A stretch of 64,000 bases of DNA from Pseudomonas asplenii (GCF_900105475.1 NZ_LT629777.1:1116001-1180000), one strand, 5' to 3'; positions 42,731 through 52,932 are shown, numbered from the stretch's first letter. Notes: generated by a model from the sequence alone, not told the origin. Numbers and translations: made by a program.

Positions 42731-44950
42731 GTGCCCGACGCCATTCTGCGCCTCGCCCTGCCTTCGCCCTTGCGCCGCCTGTTCGATTACCGGGCACCCA
42801 AGGGCGTGCCGCGCCATGCGCTACAACCCGGCATGCGCCTGCGGGTGCCCTTCGGGCGACGGGAAATGATCGGCATTCTGGTGGAAGTCGCCGAGCACAG
42901 CGAAGTCCCGGCGGACAAGCTCAAGCCGGCACTGGCCCTGCTCGACGCCACACCGCCCTTGCCGCCGGAGTTGTTCAAGCTGTGCCTGTGGACCGCCCAA
43001 TACTACCAGCACAGCCTCGGGGACACCTTGAGCTGGGCCTTACCGGTACTGTTGCGCCAAGGCGAACCGGCCGAGGCCCGCCAGGAGCGGTTCTGGTCGA
43101 TGGCCCCCGGCGCGCGCCTCGACGACCCGCGCATCGCCCGCGCGCCTCGCCAGCGCGAAGCCCTGGCCACCCTGGCCCAGCATCCCCACGGCGTGGCACA
43201 CCAACTGCTGGGTAAGCTGCAACTGAGCAAGGACAGCCTCGACCTGCTGTTGGCCAAGGAACTGGTGCAGGTGGAAATCCGTCGCCACGCCCCCAGCGAG
43301 CGTCACGAACACTGGCTGGCGCAACCGGAACTGCCGCTCAACGATGAACAGCGCGCCGCCTGCACGGCGATCCGGGCCGGCTTCGACAGTTTTCACGCCT
43401 TCCTGCTGGCCGGCGTCACCGGCAGCGGCAAGACCGAAGTCTACCTGCAGTTGATCCGCGAAACCCTCGAAGCCGGCAAGCAGGCCCTGGTCCTGATCCC
43501 CGAGATCAACCTCGGCCCACAGACCCTGGCGCGCTTCGAGCAGCGCTTCAATGCGCGGATCGCCCTGCTGCACTCGGCCGTCAACGATCGCGAACGCCTG
43601 GACGCCTGGCTCGCCGCACGGGACGGCGAGGCCGACATCATCATCGGCACCCGCTCGGCGCTGTTCACGCCCATGAAGAACCCCGGGCTGATCATCATCG
43701 ATGAAGAACACGACGGCTCCTATAAACAGCAGGAAGGCTTGCGCTATCACGCTCGCGACCTGGCACTGGTGCGCGCCCGCCAGGAAAACATTCCGATCGT
43801 GCTGGGTTCCGCCACGCCGTCCCTGGAGAGCCTGCACAACGCCTATATCGGCCGCTATGGCCTGCTGCGCCTGAACCAGCGAGCCGGCGGCGCCAAACAA
43901 CCGCGCTTCCTGCGCCTGGATGTGAAAAGCCGCCCTCTGGACAGCGGCATCTCCGGACCGATGCAACAAGCCATCGGCCAGACGCTCGCGGCCGGCCAGC
44001 AAGTGCTGGTGTTTCTCAACCGTCGGGGCTTCGCACCGACACTGCTCTGTCACGACTGCGGCTGGATGTCCGAATGCTCGCGCTGCGATGCGCGCATGAC
44101 CGTGCATCAACGTTACGGCGAACTGCGCTGCCATCACTGCGGCAACGTCGAGCCGGTGCCACGCAATTGCCCACAATGCGCCAAGGTCGACCTGCGGCCG
44201 GTCGGAGCCGGGACCGAACGGGCCGAGGAACGCCTGTCCATCCTGTTCCCCGACTACCCGGTGCTACGGGTCGACCGCGACAGCACGTCACGCAAGGACG
44301 CGATGAACCAGTTGTTCGCCACCATCCAGAAAGGCCAGCCGTGCATCCTGGTCGGCACGCAGATGCTCGCCAAGGGCCACCACTTTCCCCGGGTGACCCT
44401 GGTCTCGATCCTGGATGCCGACGGTGGTCTGTTTTCCGGCGACTTCCGCGCCAGCGAGCGCATGGCCCAGTTGATCGTTCAGGTCGCAGGCCGGGCCGGG
44501 CGGGCGGAGGAGCCGGGCAAGGTGATCATCCAGACTCACCTGGCGGACCATCCGCTGCTGGTGCAACTGACTGAACAGGGCTATTTCGCCTTTGCCGAAC
44601 AGGCCCTGAGCGAGCGCCGCGCGGCCGGCCTGCCGCCTTTCGCCCACCTGGCCCTGCTGCGCGCCGAGGCTCACAAGCCGGGACAGGCCGAAGGCTTTCT
44701 CGACGAAGCCTGCAGCGAGGCCGAGCGCCTGCTGGGGGAAATGGAGCTGGGCGGCATCGAGTTACTGGGGCCGGTACCGGCACCGATGGAACGTCGCGCC
44801 GGACGCTTCCGTGCGCAATTGCTGCTGCAGGCCAACGCCCGGGCGCCATTGCATCGCCTGTTGAGTCATTGGCTGCTGGTGCTGGAACAGATGCCGGGCG
44901 GGCGGCAGGTCAGATGGTCGCTGGATGTCGATCCGGTGGATCTGTACTGA
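42731..44950 (+). CDS. priA: Primosomal protein N' (replication restart helicase)
   Basis: The product is 739 aa from a GTG at 42731 ([20 protein letters not shown]), the usual length. The N-terminal 3'-DNA-binding domain is followed by the helicase core with Walker [10 protein letters not shown] near residues 228-236 and Walker [14 protein letters not shown] zinc-binding cysteine cluster begins at Cys440 ([13 protein letters not shown], then CHHCG and CPQC). It restarts stalled replication forks. It is divergent from rpmE. Confidence 0.96.
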   Translation: MPDAILRLALPSPLRRLFDYRAPKGVPRHALQPGMRLRVPFGRREMIGILVEVAEHSEVPADKLKPALALLDATPPLPPELFKLCLWTAQYYQHSLGDTLSWALPVLLRQGEPAEARQERFWSMAPGARLDDPRIARAPRQREALATLAQHPHGVAHQLLGKLQLSKDSLDLLLAKELVQVEIRRHAPSERHEHWLAQPELPLNDEQRAACTAIRAGFDSFHAFLLAGVTGSGKTEVYLQLIRETLEAGKQALVLIPEINLGPQTLARFEQRFNARIALLHSAVNDRERLDAWLAARDGEADIIIGTRSALFTPMKNPGLIIIDEEHDGSYKQQEGLRYHARDLALVRARQENIPIVLGSATPSLESLHNAYIGRYGLLRLNQRAGGAKQPRFLRLDVKSRPLDSGISGPMQQAIGQTLAAGQQVLVFLNRRGFAPTLLCHDCGWMSECSRCDARMTVHQRYGELRCHHCGNVEPVPRNCPQCAKVDLRPVGAGTERAEERLSILFPDYPVLRVDRDSTSRKDAMNQLFATIQKGQPCILVGTQMLAKGHHFPRVTLVSILDADGGLFSGDFRASERMAQLIVQVAGRAGRAEEPGKVIIQTHLADHPLLVQLTEQGYFAFAEQALSERRAAGLPPFAHLALLRAEAHKPGQAEGFLDEACSEAERLLGEMELGGIELLGPVPAPMERRAGRFRAQLLLQANARAPLHRLLSHWLLVLEQMPGGRQVRWSLDVDPVDLY

Positions 44951-44963
44951 TCGGGACGGCCCC

Positions 44964-45052
44964 TTCGCGGGCAAGCCCTGCTCCTACAGGGCAGGGCCGA
45001 ACTCAAGTCCTGCGCGCAACACCGAACTTGCAGGAGCAGGGCTTGCCCGCAA
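44964..45052. repeat. Inverted REP pair between priA and argS
   Basis: TTCGCGGGCAAGCCCTGCTC begins the first unit (44964-44990) and TTGCAGGAGCAGGGCTTGCC begins the inverted second unit (45028-45052). Both belong to the same REP family as the pairs at 39.9 and 52.3 kb. Confidence 0.85.
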
Positions 45053-45178
45053 AAGGGCCACCTCCAGCAACACCACAAGTCCGCAACCGGTTGGCAAGCT
45101 CGCCCCGGCAACGGATAATACCCAGTTTTTCCACCTGCGCCTTGGGCGCCGCCGCGCTCGCGGTCGAAAGAGAAGACC

Positions 45179-46915
45179 ATGAAAGACACCATTCGCCAGC
45201 TGATCCAGCAAGCCCTCACCCAACTCGTCAACGAAGGTGTGTTGCCTGAAGGCCTGACGCCGGCGATCCAGGTCGAGAACACCCGCGACAAGACCCACGG
45301 CGACTTTGCCAGCAACATCGCCATGATGCTGGCCAAGCCTGCCGGGCTGAAGCCCCGCGACCTGGCGGAAAAGCTGATCGCCGCCCTGCCGGCCGATGAA
45401 AACGTCAGCAAGGCGGAAATCGCCGGCCCCGGCTTCATCAACTTCTTCCAGAACACCCAGGCCCTGGCCTCACGCCTGGACGCCGCCCTGGCCGACGCCC
45501 GCATCGGCGTGCGCAAGGCCGGCACAGCCCAGCGCACCGTGGTCGACCTGTCGGCACCAAACCTGGCCAAGGAAATGCACGTCGGCCACCTGCGCTCGAC
45601 CATCATCGGCGACGGCGTCGCGCGGGTCCTGGAGTTCCTCGGCGACACCGTGATCCGCCAGAACCATGTCGGCGACTGGGGCACCCAGTTCGGCATGCTG
45701 ATGGCCTACCTGCAGGAAAACCCGATTACCAGCGACGAGCTGTCGGACCTGGAAAACTTCTACCGCGCCGCCAAGCAACGCTTCGACGAGTCGACCGAGT
45801 TCGCCGACCGCGCCCGTGGCCTGGTGGTCAAGCTGCAGGCCGGCGACGCGGAGTGCCTGGCGCTGTGGACTCGCTTCAAGGACATCTCGCTGTCCCACTG
45901 CCAGAAGATCTACGAGCTGCTCAACGTCAAGCTGACCATGGCCGACGTCATGGGCGAAAGCGCCTACAACGACGACCTGATCAACGTGGTCAACGACCTC
46001 AAGGCTGCCGGCATGCTGGTCGAGAGCAACGGTGCCCAGTGCGTGTTCCTAGACGAGTTCAAAAACGCCGAAGGCGAGCCACTGCCGGTGATCATCGTCA
46101 AGGCCGACGGCGGCTACCTCTACGCCACCACCGACCTGGCAGCGGTGCGCTACCGCAGTGGTCAGCTCAAGGCTGACCGCGCGCTGTATTTCGTCGACCA
46201 GCGTCAGGCCCTGCACTTCCAGCAGGTATTCGCCGTCGCACGCAAGGCCGGCTTCGTGACCCACCCGATGGAAATGGAGCACATGGGCTTCGGTACCATG
46301 AACGGTGCCGACGGCCGTCCGTTCAAGACCCGCGACGGTGGCACGGTCAAGCTGATCGACCTGCTGACCGAAGCCCAGGAGCGCGCCTACAACCTGGTCA
46401 AGGAAAAGAACCCGGACCTGGCCGAAACCGAACTGCGCGAAATCGCCCGGGTCGTGGGTATTGGCGCAGTGAAATACGCCGACCTGTCCAAGCACCGTAC
46501 CAGCGACTACAGCTTCAACTTCGACCTGATGCTCAACTTCGAAGGCAACACAGCACCCTATCTGCTGTACGCCTACACCCGGGTATCCGGCGTGTTCCGC
46601 AAGCTGGGCAAGGACTTCAGCGAAATCGACGGGCAGATCGTGCTGGAAGCCGCACACGAGCAGGAGTTGGCGGCAAAACTGGCGCAGTTCTCCGAAGTGC
46701 TCAATAGCGTTGCCGAAAAGGGTACGCCACACATCCTCTGCACCTACCTGTACGATGTCGCCGGCCTGTTCTCCAGCTTCTATGAGAACTGCCCGATCCT
46801 CAGCGCCGACACCCCAGCCCGCATGCAGAGCCGTCTGCGTCTGGCGGCGCTGAGCGGACGCACCCTCAAGCAAGGCCTGGAACTGCTGGGCCTGGAAACC
46901 CTGGAGCGCATGTAA
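45179..46915 (+). CDS. argS: Arginyl-tRNA synthetase
   Basis: The product is 578 aa, normal for ArgRS. The class I HIGH motif appears as [15 protein letters not shown]. The N-terminal Add-1 domain and the C-terminal DALR anticodon domain ([17 protein letters not shown] onward) are seen. It charges tRNA-Arg in the cytoplasm. The SPOR-domain gene starts one base after the stop, so the two are co-transcribed. Confidence 0.97.
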   Translation: MKDTIRQLIQQALTQLVNEGVLPEGLTPAIQVENTRDKTHGDFASNIAMMLAKPAGLKPRDLAEKLIAALPADENVSKAEIAGPGFINFFQNTQALASRLDAALADARIGVRKAGTAQRTVVDLSAPNLAKEMHVGHLRSTIIGDGVARVLEFLGDTVIRQNHVGDWGTQFGMLMAYLQENPITSDELSDLENFYRAAKQRFDESTEFADRARGLVVKLQAGDAECLALWTRFKDISLSHCQKIYELLNVKLTMADVMGESAYNDDLINVVNDLKAAGMLVESNGAQCVFLDEFKNAEGEPLPVIIVKADGGYLYATTDLAAVRYRSGQLKADRALYFVDQRQALHFQQVFAVARKAGFVTHPMEMEHMGFGTMNGADGRPFKTRDGGTVKLIDLLTEAQERAYNLVKEKNPDLAETELREIARVVGIGAVKYADLSKHRTSDYSFNFDLMLNFEGNTAPYLLYAYTRVSGVFRKLGKDFSEIDGQIVLEAAHEQELAAKLAQFSEVLNSVAEKGTPHILCTYLYDVAGLFSSFYENCPILSADTPARMQSRLRLAALSGRTLKQGLELLGLETLERM

Positions 46916-46916
46916 G

Positions 46917-47627
46917 TTGGCCGCGAAGAAAAAACCCGCCCCCAAACGCGGCGCCAGCCGCTACCAGGCTCCCGAGAAAAAGCCGATCCCGGGCTGGCTG
47001 TGGCTGGCCATCGGCCTCGGCGTCGGCGCCTTTGTCGTGTTCCTGATGAAGCTGGAACCGGGCAGGGGCGATGACGTCAAGCGCGTTCGGCAGGAACAGC
47101 AGAAAGCTACCAAGATCGCCGAGGCCAACAAGACCCCGCCGAGCCCGACTCAGCCGGTGAAGCCCAAGTACGACTTCTACACCTTGCTGCCGGAATCGGA
47201 AGTCATCGTGCCGCCGGAAGCCGTGCCGGAAAAAACCCTGCCGACGCCGCAGACAGTACCCACTCCGCAGACTCCGGTGACCCCGGCCGAAGCGGCGAAG
47301 ATCGATACCGCCCGGGCCCAGGCGGCGCTGTCCGGGATCACCCCGCCACCGCCGCCACCGGTGGCCAAGGCGGAACCGGCAGCGGTAACGAAGTTCTTCC
47401 TGCAGGCCGGTTCGTTCCGCAAGGAAGCCGACGCGGACAAGGTCCGGGCGCAGATCATCCTGCTCGGCCAGGCAGTTTCGGTGGAGTCCGGCACGGTGAA
47501 GGACGAGACCTGGTACCGAGTGCTGGTCGGCCCGTTCAGCAACCGCGAACAACTGACCACGGCACAGAAACAACTGGCCGGCAGCGGCTTCAGCAACCTG
47601 TTGTTACAACAACGCCAGAGTCGCTGA
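46917..47627 (+). CDS. SPOR-domain (FtsN-like) cell-division protein
   Basis: The product is 236 aa from a TTG at 46917, one base after argS. A basic cytoplasmic tail (AAKKKPAPKRGASRY) precedes a single membrane helix at about residues 27-44. A Pro-rich linker and a C-terminal SPOR domain (FFLQAGSFRKEADADKVRAQ onward) follow. It should sit in the inner membrane and bind septal peptidoglycan, like FtsN. It is the last core gene before the AT-rich insertion. Confidence 0.88.
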   Translation: MAAKKKPAPKRGASRYQAPEKKPIPGWLWLAIGLGVGAFVVFLMKLEPGRGDDVKRVRQEQQKATKIAEANKTPPSPTQPVKPKYDFYTLLPESEVIVPPEAVPEKTLPTPQTVPTPQTPVTPAEAAKIDTARAQAALSGITPPPPPPVAKAEPAAVTKFFLQAGSFRKEADADKVRAQIILLGQAVSVESGTVKDETWYRVLVGPFSNREQLTTAQKQLAGSGFSNLLLQQRQSR

Positions 47628-47651
47628 TACCCCCGAAATCCTAAGGATTCA

Positions 47652-47669
47652 GGCCTGCAAGCGCAGGCC
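47652..47669 (+). terminator. Hairpin after the argS-SPOR operon
   Basis: GGCCTGC-AAGC-GCAGGCC is a perfect 7-bp stem with a 4-base loop, 25 bases after the SPOR gene. No T-run follows. Confidence 0.45.
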
Positions 47670-48237
47670 AATGACAAACTTGGCACCCTGTTGCCCCACC
47701 TGTTGATCGTCAACCGGCTGGGGCACTCCCTCTCAAGGTGCGGCAGCGCGAACAGATCGATAGCTGGAAAGTGGTGCGTCGTAGACCAGGAAAACCCACC
47801 CGCCGATTTGCATAATTGCCGTCAGCCCACATCTCAAATATATGGGTGCGAACCTCAAGATCTCTCTGATAGATCGACTCGATACACGGTGAGCAGCCTT
47901 TTTTGATCATCTGACTGCAACACTGCCGAAGTGCCGAAGTGCCGAGGGGGTGATGATTGTGTCTGAGAGAAAACGGCCATTCAATTGCTGCAATTTATTT
48001 CAGATGAAATATTTCTGGATGACAGCAAGTCCTACAAGAAAATCGCTATTTAGAGCTACCACTCTCAACGGAGCGCCATAAATGCTGCGTGAATTATCCT
48101 ACATATCGACTCTCCCAGAGTGAGCCAAATAAACTTTGCGCGCTCCTGCCCACGCTAAATAATTGACAGAATTGAGGACACTTATCTAGATTTGAATCAT
48201 TCAGCACTCGATCGAGAAAAACAGCATAGGCAGAATC
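47670..48237. other. Left end of the AT-rich insertion, no clear gene
   Basis: GC content falls through this stretch. A 66-codon frame on the minus strand (47710-47910) has no ribosome site and is left unannotated. TGCCGAAG is repeated in tandem near 47930-47950. A TTGACA (48163-48168) with a TA-rich stretch downstream may be a promoter for the gene at 48238. No tRNA or integrase is seen. Confidence 0.45.
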
Positions 48238-48993
48238 ATGAATCCAGCATCATTGCAAAGTCACCTCGGAATACTTGAACAAAAAAAGTCAATGCAACAG
48301 TTTGGAGAGATTTTTATTGAGGCGCTAACCCGCCATCTCGGGAATATAAAAATACCAAGCCGACCTATATCTGAAAATTTTCGGAGGCCTCCCTTACTCG
48401 CGCAGATCGATCAAATAATTACAATTCAGAATTCAATGCACGAAGTACTTTGCCACCCGACCACTCAAGAAGCTCAGGCCAACGCCGAAAAAACATTTAG
48501 ATCCTTCCTCAAAAAAAGCAACACAGATGCTGGCATATTGAAGTTCTTCAATGGCTGGAATGAAACCCACAAAACAACCAGCTTAGTCTCCGCTAAAATT
48601 ATCATGCGTTTATCTGCGGACGCTCTATCCGTACCTGCCGAAAATCGAGCTGGATACCATAATGCAATGGCACACATGCATGAAGTCGCGAAAGATGATT
48701 TTGGCCTCGGGCATAAAGGACATGATGGCATGTACAATTATATGACGGCGGCTTTCGGTGCGCCTGACTGGGTAGAAAATCAGTATAAAGTCGATGCATG
48801 CGAAGAGTTCGCGGCATTTCTCTACGCTACTGGTGTAGCGAAGCATACATTACCCATGGACTCTACTGAGCATAAGCAATCCATCATGGATGCCATGATG
48901 ACCGCGATTGCTTCAGAGCTTTGGAATGGACGAGAATATAACTTCATCGCTCAACATATAGAGAAAAGCTTATTTCTTTCAATCCTCTATTAA
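48238..48993 (+). CDS. Unknown helical protein, possible heme-oxygenase-like oxidase, truncated by frameshift
   Basis: The frame gives 251 aa and is probably incomplete. The chain is mostly helical. Residues 140-165 are rich in potential metal ligands (YHNAMAHMHEVAKDDFGLGH, then GH), a pattern like the second ligand group of heme-oxygenase-like diiron/iron oxidases (HDO/Haem_oxygenas_2). In another frame just past this stop, coding sequence continues with a further Glu/His-rich helix (see 48990-49220). Restoring one base in the T-rich tract near 48973-48979 would join them into about 327 aa. Codon use and base content are much more AT-rich than the neighbours, so it was acquired by transfer. 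The function is not known; the fold is a tentative call. Confidence 0.55.
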   Translation: MNPASLQSHLGILEQKKSMQQFGEIFIEALTRHLGNIKIPSRPISENFRRPPLLAQIDQIITIQNSMHEVLCHPTTQEAQANAEKTFRSFLKKSNTDAGILKFFNGWNETHKTTSLVSAKIIMRLSADALSVPAENRAGYHNAMAHMHEVAKDDFGLGHKGHDGMYNYMTAAFGAPDWVENQYKVDACEEFAAFLYATGVAKHTLPMDSTEHKQSIMDAMMTAIASELWNGREYNFIAQHIEKSLFLSILY

Positions 48994-49220
48994 GCAGCAA
49001 CGTTCAAAGCCTGCAAAATGCAAAAGGATATGTACTGGGCCATGCTGGAGAGGTAGAAAACAAGCACGGACTGCATGCTTTGGCTGCGGCACAAATTTAT
49101 GGTCGAACGGTAGGCCTAAAATTTGAGGTTGATCGCCTAAAAGAAATAATGCTTGATTACAATCAGCGCGTCGGGAAAGCATTTTATTTCCTGAATGCAG
49201 CCTTGGCCTCGACCACCTAA
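48990..49220 (+). pseudogene. Out-of-frame C-terminal part of the 48238 gene
   Basis: This frame reads LLSSNVQSLQNAKGYVLG and then HAGEVENKHGLHALAAAQ, and ends at a TAA at 49218-49220, with no start codon or ribosome site of its own. It reads as a protein with amphipathic helices and a Glu-x2-His-x3-Ala pattern like the last ligand helix of heme-oxygenase-like oxidases. It begins exactly where the previous frame stops, shifted by one base, so it is best seen as the lost C-terminus. A sequencing error in the T-run would give the same picture. Confidence 0.6.
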
Positions 49221-49305
49221 GACGCCAATGACATACATTTTGGATTTCCATATACCCAAGCCCCAGAGCTTTCTTATGTAATTTCAATCCCGGCTGACCA
49301 TTTTG

Positions 49306-50076
49306 ATGAATTTTGAATACTACTTAATTACGCTGGGCTTTTTTGCTTTTTGCGGTGGCTTGATTGATGCTGCGGTTGGCGGAGGTGGACTGGTACAGTT
49401 ACCAGCACTTTTACACGCCTTACCCCAATATAGTTTGACTACAGTTTTTGGAACCAACAAGCTATCGGTTTTAGCGGGCAACCTCTCCTCCATATTCACT
49501 TACCTCAAAAAAATAAAAATCATCTGGAAGCTTATGCTTCCCACCATGTTCTCAGCCTTTATATTTTCCTTCATGGGCGCCCTCTCTATTTCACTCATCC
49601 CAAGGAGATTGATGGAGTACATTACGCTCTTCATTTTGATAGCGATGGCCATCTATACTTTTATAAAAAAAGATTTGGGCAGACTCAGCTCAAATATTAA
49701 AATCGGCAATAGAGAGATTTTACTGGGAATTCTCTTCGGCGGATTAATTGGATTTTATGATGGTGTTTTCGGCCCCGGCAGCGGCAGCCTTCTACTTTTT
49801 GTCTTCGTAAGATTTTTTGGATTTGATTTTCTAAACGCATCCGCTTCAGCAAAACTGGTAAATTTAGGAACATTTAGTGCAGCGCTAATGTTCTTCATTC
49901 CCTCGGGGAATGTTTTATGGGCAATCGGAGGAGTCGTGGCCGCATGCAATATTACAGGCTCTATTGCCGGGGCTTTCTTAGCACTGCGTTATGGGAGTGG
50001 CTTTATTCGAATATTCTTTTTGATTTTACTTGTGCTCCTCATCGCAAGGATGGGTATGTCCCTATACGCACAGTGA
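49306..50076 (+). CDS. TauE/SafE-family permease (sulfite/anion exporter-like)
   Basis: The product is 256 aa with about eight membrane helices. The N-terminal [17 protein letters not shown] and the repeat [19 protein letters not shown] are the two glycine-rich motifs of the TauE/SafE (DUF81) family. Members move sulfite, sulfoacetate or other organic anions across the inner membrane. The ATG at 49306 is used; a TTG at 49303 directly precedes it. The gene is strongly AT-rich and lies 85 bases after the broken oxidase-like gene on the same strand. Substrate unknown. Confidence 0.82.
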   Translation: MNFEYYLITLGFFAFCGGLIDAAVGGGGLVQLPALLHALPQYSLTTVFGTNKLSVLAGNLSSIFTYLKKIKIIWKLMLPTMFSAFIFSFMGALSISLIPRRLMEYITLFILIAMAIYTFIKKDLGRLSSNIKIGNREILLGILFGGLIGFYDGVFGPGSGSLLLFVFVRFFGFDFLNASASAKLVNLGTFSAALMFFIPSGNVLWAIGGVVAACNITGSIAGAFLALRYGSGFIRIFFLILLVLLIARMGMSLYAQ

Positions 50077-50371
50077 ATCATTTTCTGAATCCGTCAACCT
50101 CGACACGCTCCGTAATCTCCTGCTCCACCGGCAGCGCATTGGGTTCCTGATCCGTCGAGACTTTCCCCTTGCAGTTACAGACAAATGCAACGGCCCGGCG
50201 TGGGAGAAACAGGAGCGTTCAGCCCACCGCTGGCGGGGTAAACGCCTACAACAGCTAACCCCCCTTCCCACACCACTCATCCCCAAACCCTACCCGCAGT
50301 TGAAAAACCCTGCACCAACCCCATATGAGTTTCCATCAGGCATTTTCGCCCCGCTGCGTGGAGACACTCCC
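50077..50371. other. Region before hslV, right edge of the insertion
   Basis: GC content returns to the core level here. No full gene is seen. On the minus strand a 40-codon open stretch (about 50078-50200) without a start codon has protein-like codon use and ends [18 protein letters not shown] and so on; it may be a gene remnant. The hslV promoter should lie in the right half. Confidence 0.4.
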
Positions 50372-50902
50372 TTGACCACCATCGTTTCAGTTCGCCGCCA
50401 CGGCAAAGTCGTCATGGGTGGCGACGGCCAGGTTTCCCTCGGCAATACCGTCATGAAGGGCAACGCCAAGAAAGTCCGCCGCCTCTATCACGGCCAGGTC
50501 CTCGCCGGCTTCGCCGGTGCCACCGCCGACGCCTTCACCCTGTTCGAACGCTTCGAAGGCCAGCTCGAAAAACATCAAGGCCACTTGGTCCGTGCCGCCG
50601 TCGAACTGGCCAAGGAATGGCGTACCGACCGTTCCCTGAGCCGCCTGGAAGCCATGCTGGCCGTCGCCAACAAGGACGCCTCGCTGATCATCACCGGCAA
50701 TGGCGATGTGGTCGAACCGGAACACGGCCTGATCGCCATGGGCTCCGGTGGCAACTATGCCCAGGCCGCAGCCAGCGCCCTGCTGAAGAAGACCGACCTG
50801 TCGGCCCGCGAAATCGTCGAGACCGCTCTCGGGATCGCCGGCGACATTTGCGTATTTACCAATCACCAATTCACTATTGAGGAGCAGGACCTCGCGGAAT
50901 AA
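50372..50902 (+). CDS. hslV: ATP-dependent protease peptidase subunit HslV
   Basis: The product is 176 aa from a TTG at 50372 with GGAG 8 bases upstream. Removal of the first Met exposes Thr ([19 protein letters not shown]), the catalytic nucleophile of this proteasome-like peptidase. Longer open frames upstream run through non-coding sequence. HslV forms the core of the HslUV protease, and hslU follows 54 bases later. Confidence 0.96.
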   Translation: MTTIVSVRRHGKVVMGGDGQVSLGNTVMKGNAKKVRRLYHGQVLAGFAGATADAFTLFERFEGQLEKHQGHLVRAAVELAKEWRTDRSLSRLEAMLAVANKDASLIITGNGDVVEPEHGLIAMGSGGNYAQAAASALLKKTDLSAREIVETALGIAGDICVFTNHQFTIEEQDLAE

Positions 50903-50956
50903 GGAGTGCCAGACCTGTATCGATACTGACTCCTACCGCTTGAGGCCCCACATATC

Positions 50957-52294
50957 ATGTCCATGACTCCCCGCGAGATCGTCCACGAACTCAATCGCCA
51001 CATCATCGGCCAGGACGATGCCAAGCGCGCTGTAGCCATTGCCCTGCGCAACCGCTGGCGCCGGATGCAGCTCCCTGAAGAGCTGCGCGTCGAAGTAACC
51101 CCCAAGAACATCCTGATGATCGGCCCGACCGGTGTCGGCAAGACCGAAATCGCCCGCCGCCTGGCCAAACTGGCCAACGCCCCGTTCATCAAGGTCGAAG
51201 CGACCAAGTTCACCGAAGTCGGTTATGTCGGCCGCGACGTCGAGTCGATCATCCGCGACCTGGCGGACGCCGCGATCAAACTGCTGCGCGAGCAGGAGAT
51301 GGTCAAGGTCCGTCACCGTGCCGAAGACGCTGCCGAGGAACGCATCCTCGACGCCCTGCTGCCGCCGGCCCGCTCCGGGTTCAACGAAGAGGCAGCGCCC
51401 GCCCAGGACACCAACACCCGCCAACTGTTCCGCAAGCGCCTGCGTGAAGGCCAGCTGGATGACAAGGAGATCGAAATCGAGGTCGCCGAGCACACCGGCG
51501 TCGATATCTCCGCGCCACCGGGCATGGAAGAGATGACCAACCAGTTGCAGAGCCTGTTCGCCAACATGGGCAAGGGCAAGCGCAAGAGCCGCAAGCTCAA
51601 GGTCAAGGAAGCGCTCAAGCTGGTGCGCGACGAGGAAGCCGGGCGCCTGGTCAACGACGAGGAACTCAAGGCCAAGGCCCTTGAGGCGGTCGAGCAGCAC
51701 GGCATCGTGTTCATCGACGAAATCGACAAGGTCGCCAAGCGCGGCAATGTCGGCGGCGCCGACGTCTCCCGTGAAGGCGTGCAGCGCGACCTGCTGCCGT
51801 TGATCGAAGGCTGCACCGTCAACACCAAGCTGGGTATGGTCAAGACCGACCACATCCTGTTCATCGCCTCCGGCGCGTTCCACCTGAGCAAGCCGAGCGA
51901 CCTGGTCCCCGAGCTGCAGGGCCGTCTGCCGATTCGTGTCGAACTCAAGGCGCTGAGCCCGGAAGACTTCGAACGTATCCTCAGCGAACCGCATGCCTCG
52001 CTGACCGAACAATATCGCGAACTGCTGAAGACCGAGGGCCTGAACATCGAATTCCAGCCGGAGGGCATCAAGCGCCTGGCGGAGATCGCCTGGCAGGTCA
52101 ACGAGAAGACCGAGAACATCGGTGCACGCCGCCTGCACACGCTGCTGGAGCGGTTGCTGGAGGAAGTCTCGTTCAGTGCCGGCGATCTCGCCGGAGCCCA
52201 GGGTGCCGAGCCGATCCGCATCGACGCCGACTACGTCAACAGCCACCTCGGCGAATTGGCGCAGAACGAAGACCTGTCGCGGTATATCCTGTAA
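50957..52294 (+). CDS. hslU: ATP-dependent protease ATPase subunit HslU
   Basis: The product is 445 aa, an AAA+ unfoldase. The Walker A motif is [12 protein letters not shown] near residue 57 and Walker B is [12 protein letters not shown] near residue 250. The sensor and the C-terminal tail NEDLSRYIL, which docks into HslV, are present. It unfolds substrates and feeds them to HslV. Confidence 0.97.
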   Translation: MSMTPREIVHELNRHIIGQDDAKRAVAIALRNRWRRMQLPEELRVEVTPKNILMIGPTGVGKTEIARRLAKLANAPFIKVEATKFTEVGYVGRDVESIIRDLADAAIKLLREQEMVKVRHRAEDAAEERILDALLPPARSGFNEEAAPAQDTNTRQLFRKRLREGQLDDKEIEIEVAEHTGVDISAPPGMEEMTNQLQSLFANMGKGKRKSRKLKVKEALKLVRDEEAGRLVNDEELKAKALEAVEQHGIVFIDEIDKVAKRGNVGGADVSREGVQRDLLPLIEGCTVNTKLGMVKTDHILFIASGAFHLSKPSDLVPELQGRLPIRVELKALSPEDFERILSEPHASLTEQYRELLKTEGLNIEFQPEGIKRLAEIAWQVNEKTENIGARRLHTLLERLLEEVSFSAGDLAGAQGAEPIRIDADYVNSHLGELAQNEDLSRYIL

Positions 52295-52310
52295 GAAACA
52301 CCGCTCCCCC

Positions 52311-52383
52311 TGTAGGAGCGGGCTTGCCCGCGAATGCGGCCTCAAGGCCATCAAAAGCTTCGCGGGCAAGCCCTGCTCCTACA
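52311..52383. repeat. Inverted REP pair downstream of hslU
   Basis: TGTAGGAGCGGGCTTGCCCG starts the first unit (52311-52334) and TTCGCGGGCAAGCCCTGCTC starts the second (52359-52383), a near-perfect inverted pair 24 bases apart. It could fold into a large hairpin and end the hslVU transcript or stabilise it. Confidence 0.88.
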
Positions 52384-52418
52384 GGAGGAGGTTCCCACTC
52401 GACAGGTCCGCGCTCGTC

Positions 52419-52799
52419 ATGACAACCCGCATCCCCTCCGCCATCAACCTGCACAAGGCCTCGAAGACCCTGACCCTCAAGTACGGTCCGGACGAGGAAT
52501 ACCATCTGCCCGCTGAATTCCTGCGAGTCCACTCCCCCTCTGCCGAGGTCCAGGGCCATGGGCAACCCATCCTGCAGTTCGGCAAACTCAATGTCGGCCT
52601 GAGCAAGATCGAACCCGCCGGCCAGTACGCACTGAAATTGACCTTCGACGACGGCCACGACAGCGGCCTGTTCACCTGGGATTACCTCTACCAGCTCGCC
52701 CGTCGTCAAGATGACTTGTGGGCCGATTATCTTGCCGAACTCAAGGCCGCCGGAAAATCCCGCGACCCCTCCGAGTCGATCGTGCGTCTGATGCTCTAG
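52419..52799 (+). CDS. DUF971 protein (gamma-butyrobetaine hydroxylase-like N-terminal domain)
   Basis: The product is 126 aa. It has the LRVHSPSAEVQGHG segment and the GHDSGLFTWDYLYQLA segment that mark the small DUF971/GBBH_N domain. Free-standing members are conserved in proteobacteria and have been linked to iron-sulfur metabolism. The position after hslVU and before phaC1 is usual for pseudomonads. Confidence 0.87.
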   Translation: MTTRIPSAINLHKASKTLTLKYGPDEEYHLPAEFLRVHSPSAEVQGHGQPILQFGKLNVGLSKIEPAGQYALKLTFDDGHDSGLFTWDYLYQLARRQDDLWADYLAELKAAGKSRDPSESIVRLML

Positions 52800-52916
52800 A
52801 ACAGGCATCTTGCCATTTGGGGCGTATTTTCTAATCTATTCTGATCCAATACCCGGAGGCAAAGCTGACGTTCGGTCCGCTTGCGAAAAAAATTAAACTC
52901 GGGTAACCAATGGCCT

Positions 52917-52932
52917 TGGCAAGTCCCGTGCA
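52917..52932 (+). promoter_or_regulatory. Sigma-54 type promoter upstream of phaC1
   Basis: TGGCAAG-TCCC-GTGCA matches the consensus TGGCACG-N4-TTGCA closely, with the key GG (52918-52919) and GC (52930-52931) separated by exactly 10 bases. It lies about 110 bases before phaC1. A sigma-54 promoter has been described upstream of phaC1 in P. aeruginosa. Confidence 0.7.

Noticed and set aside
47691..47910. Small open frames in the left part of the insertion
   Set aside because: No ribosome site or recognisable product; too short to support.
49228..49281. 17-codon open frame between the broken gene and the permease
   Set aside because: Very short with no ribosome site; chance is the simplest explanation.
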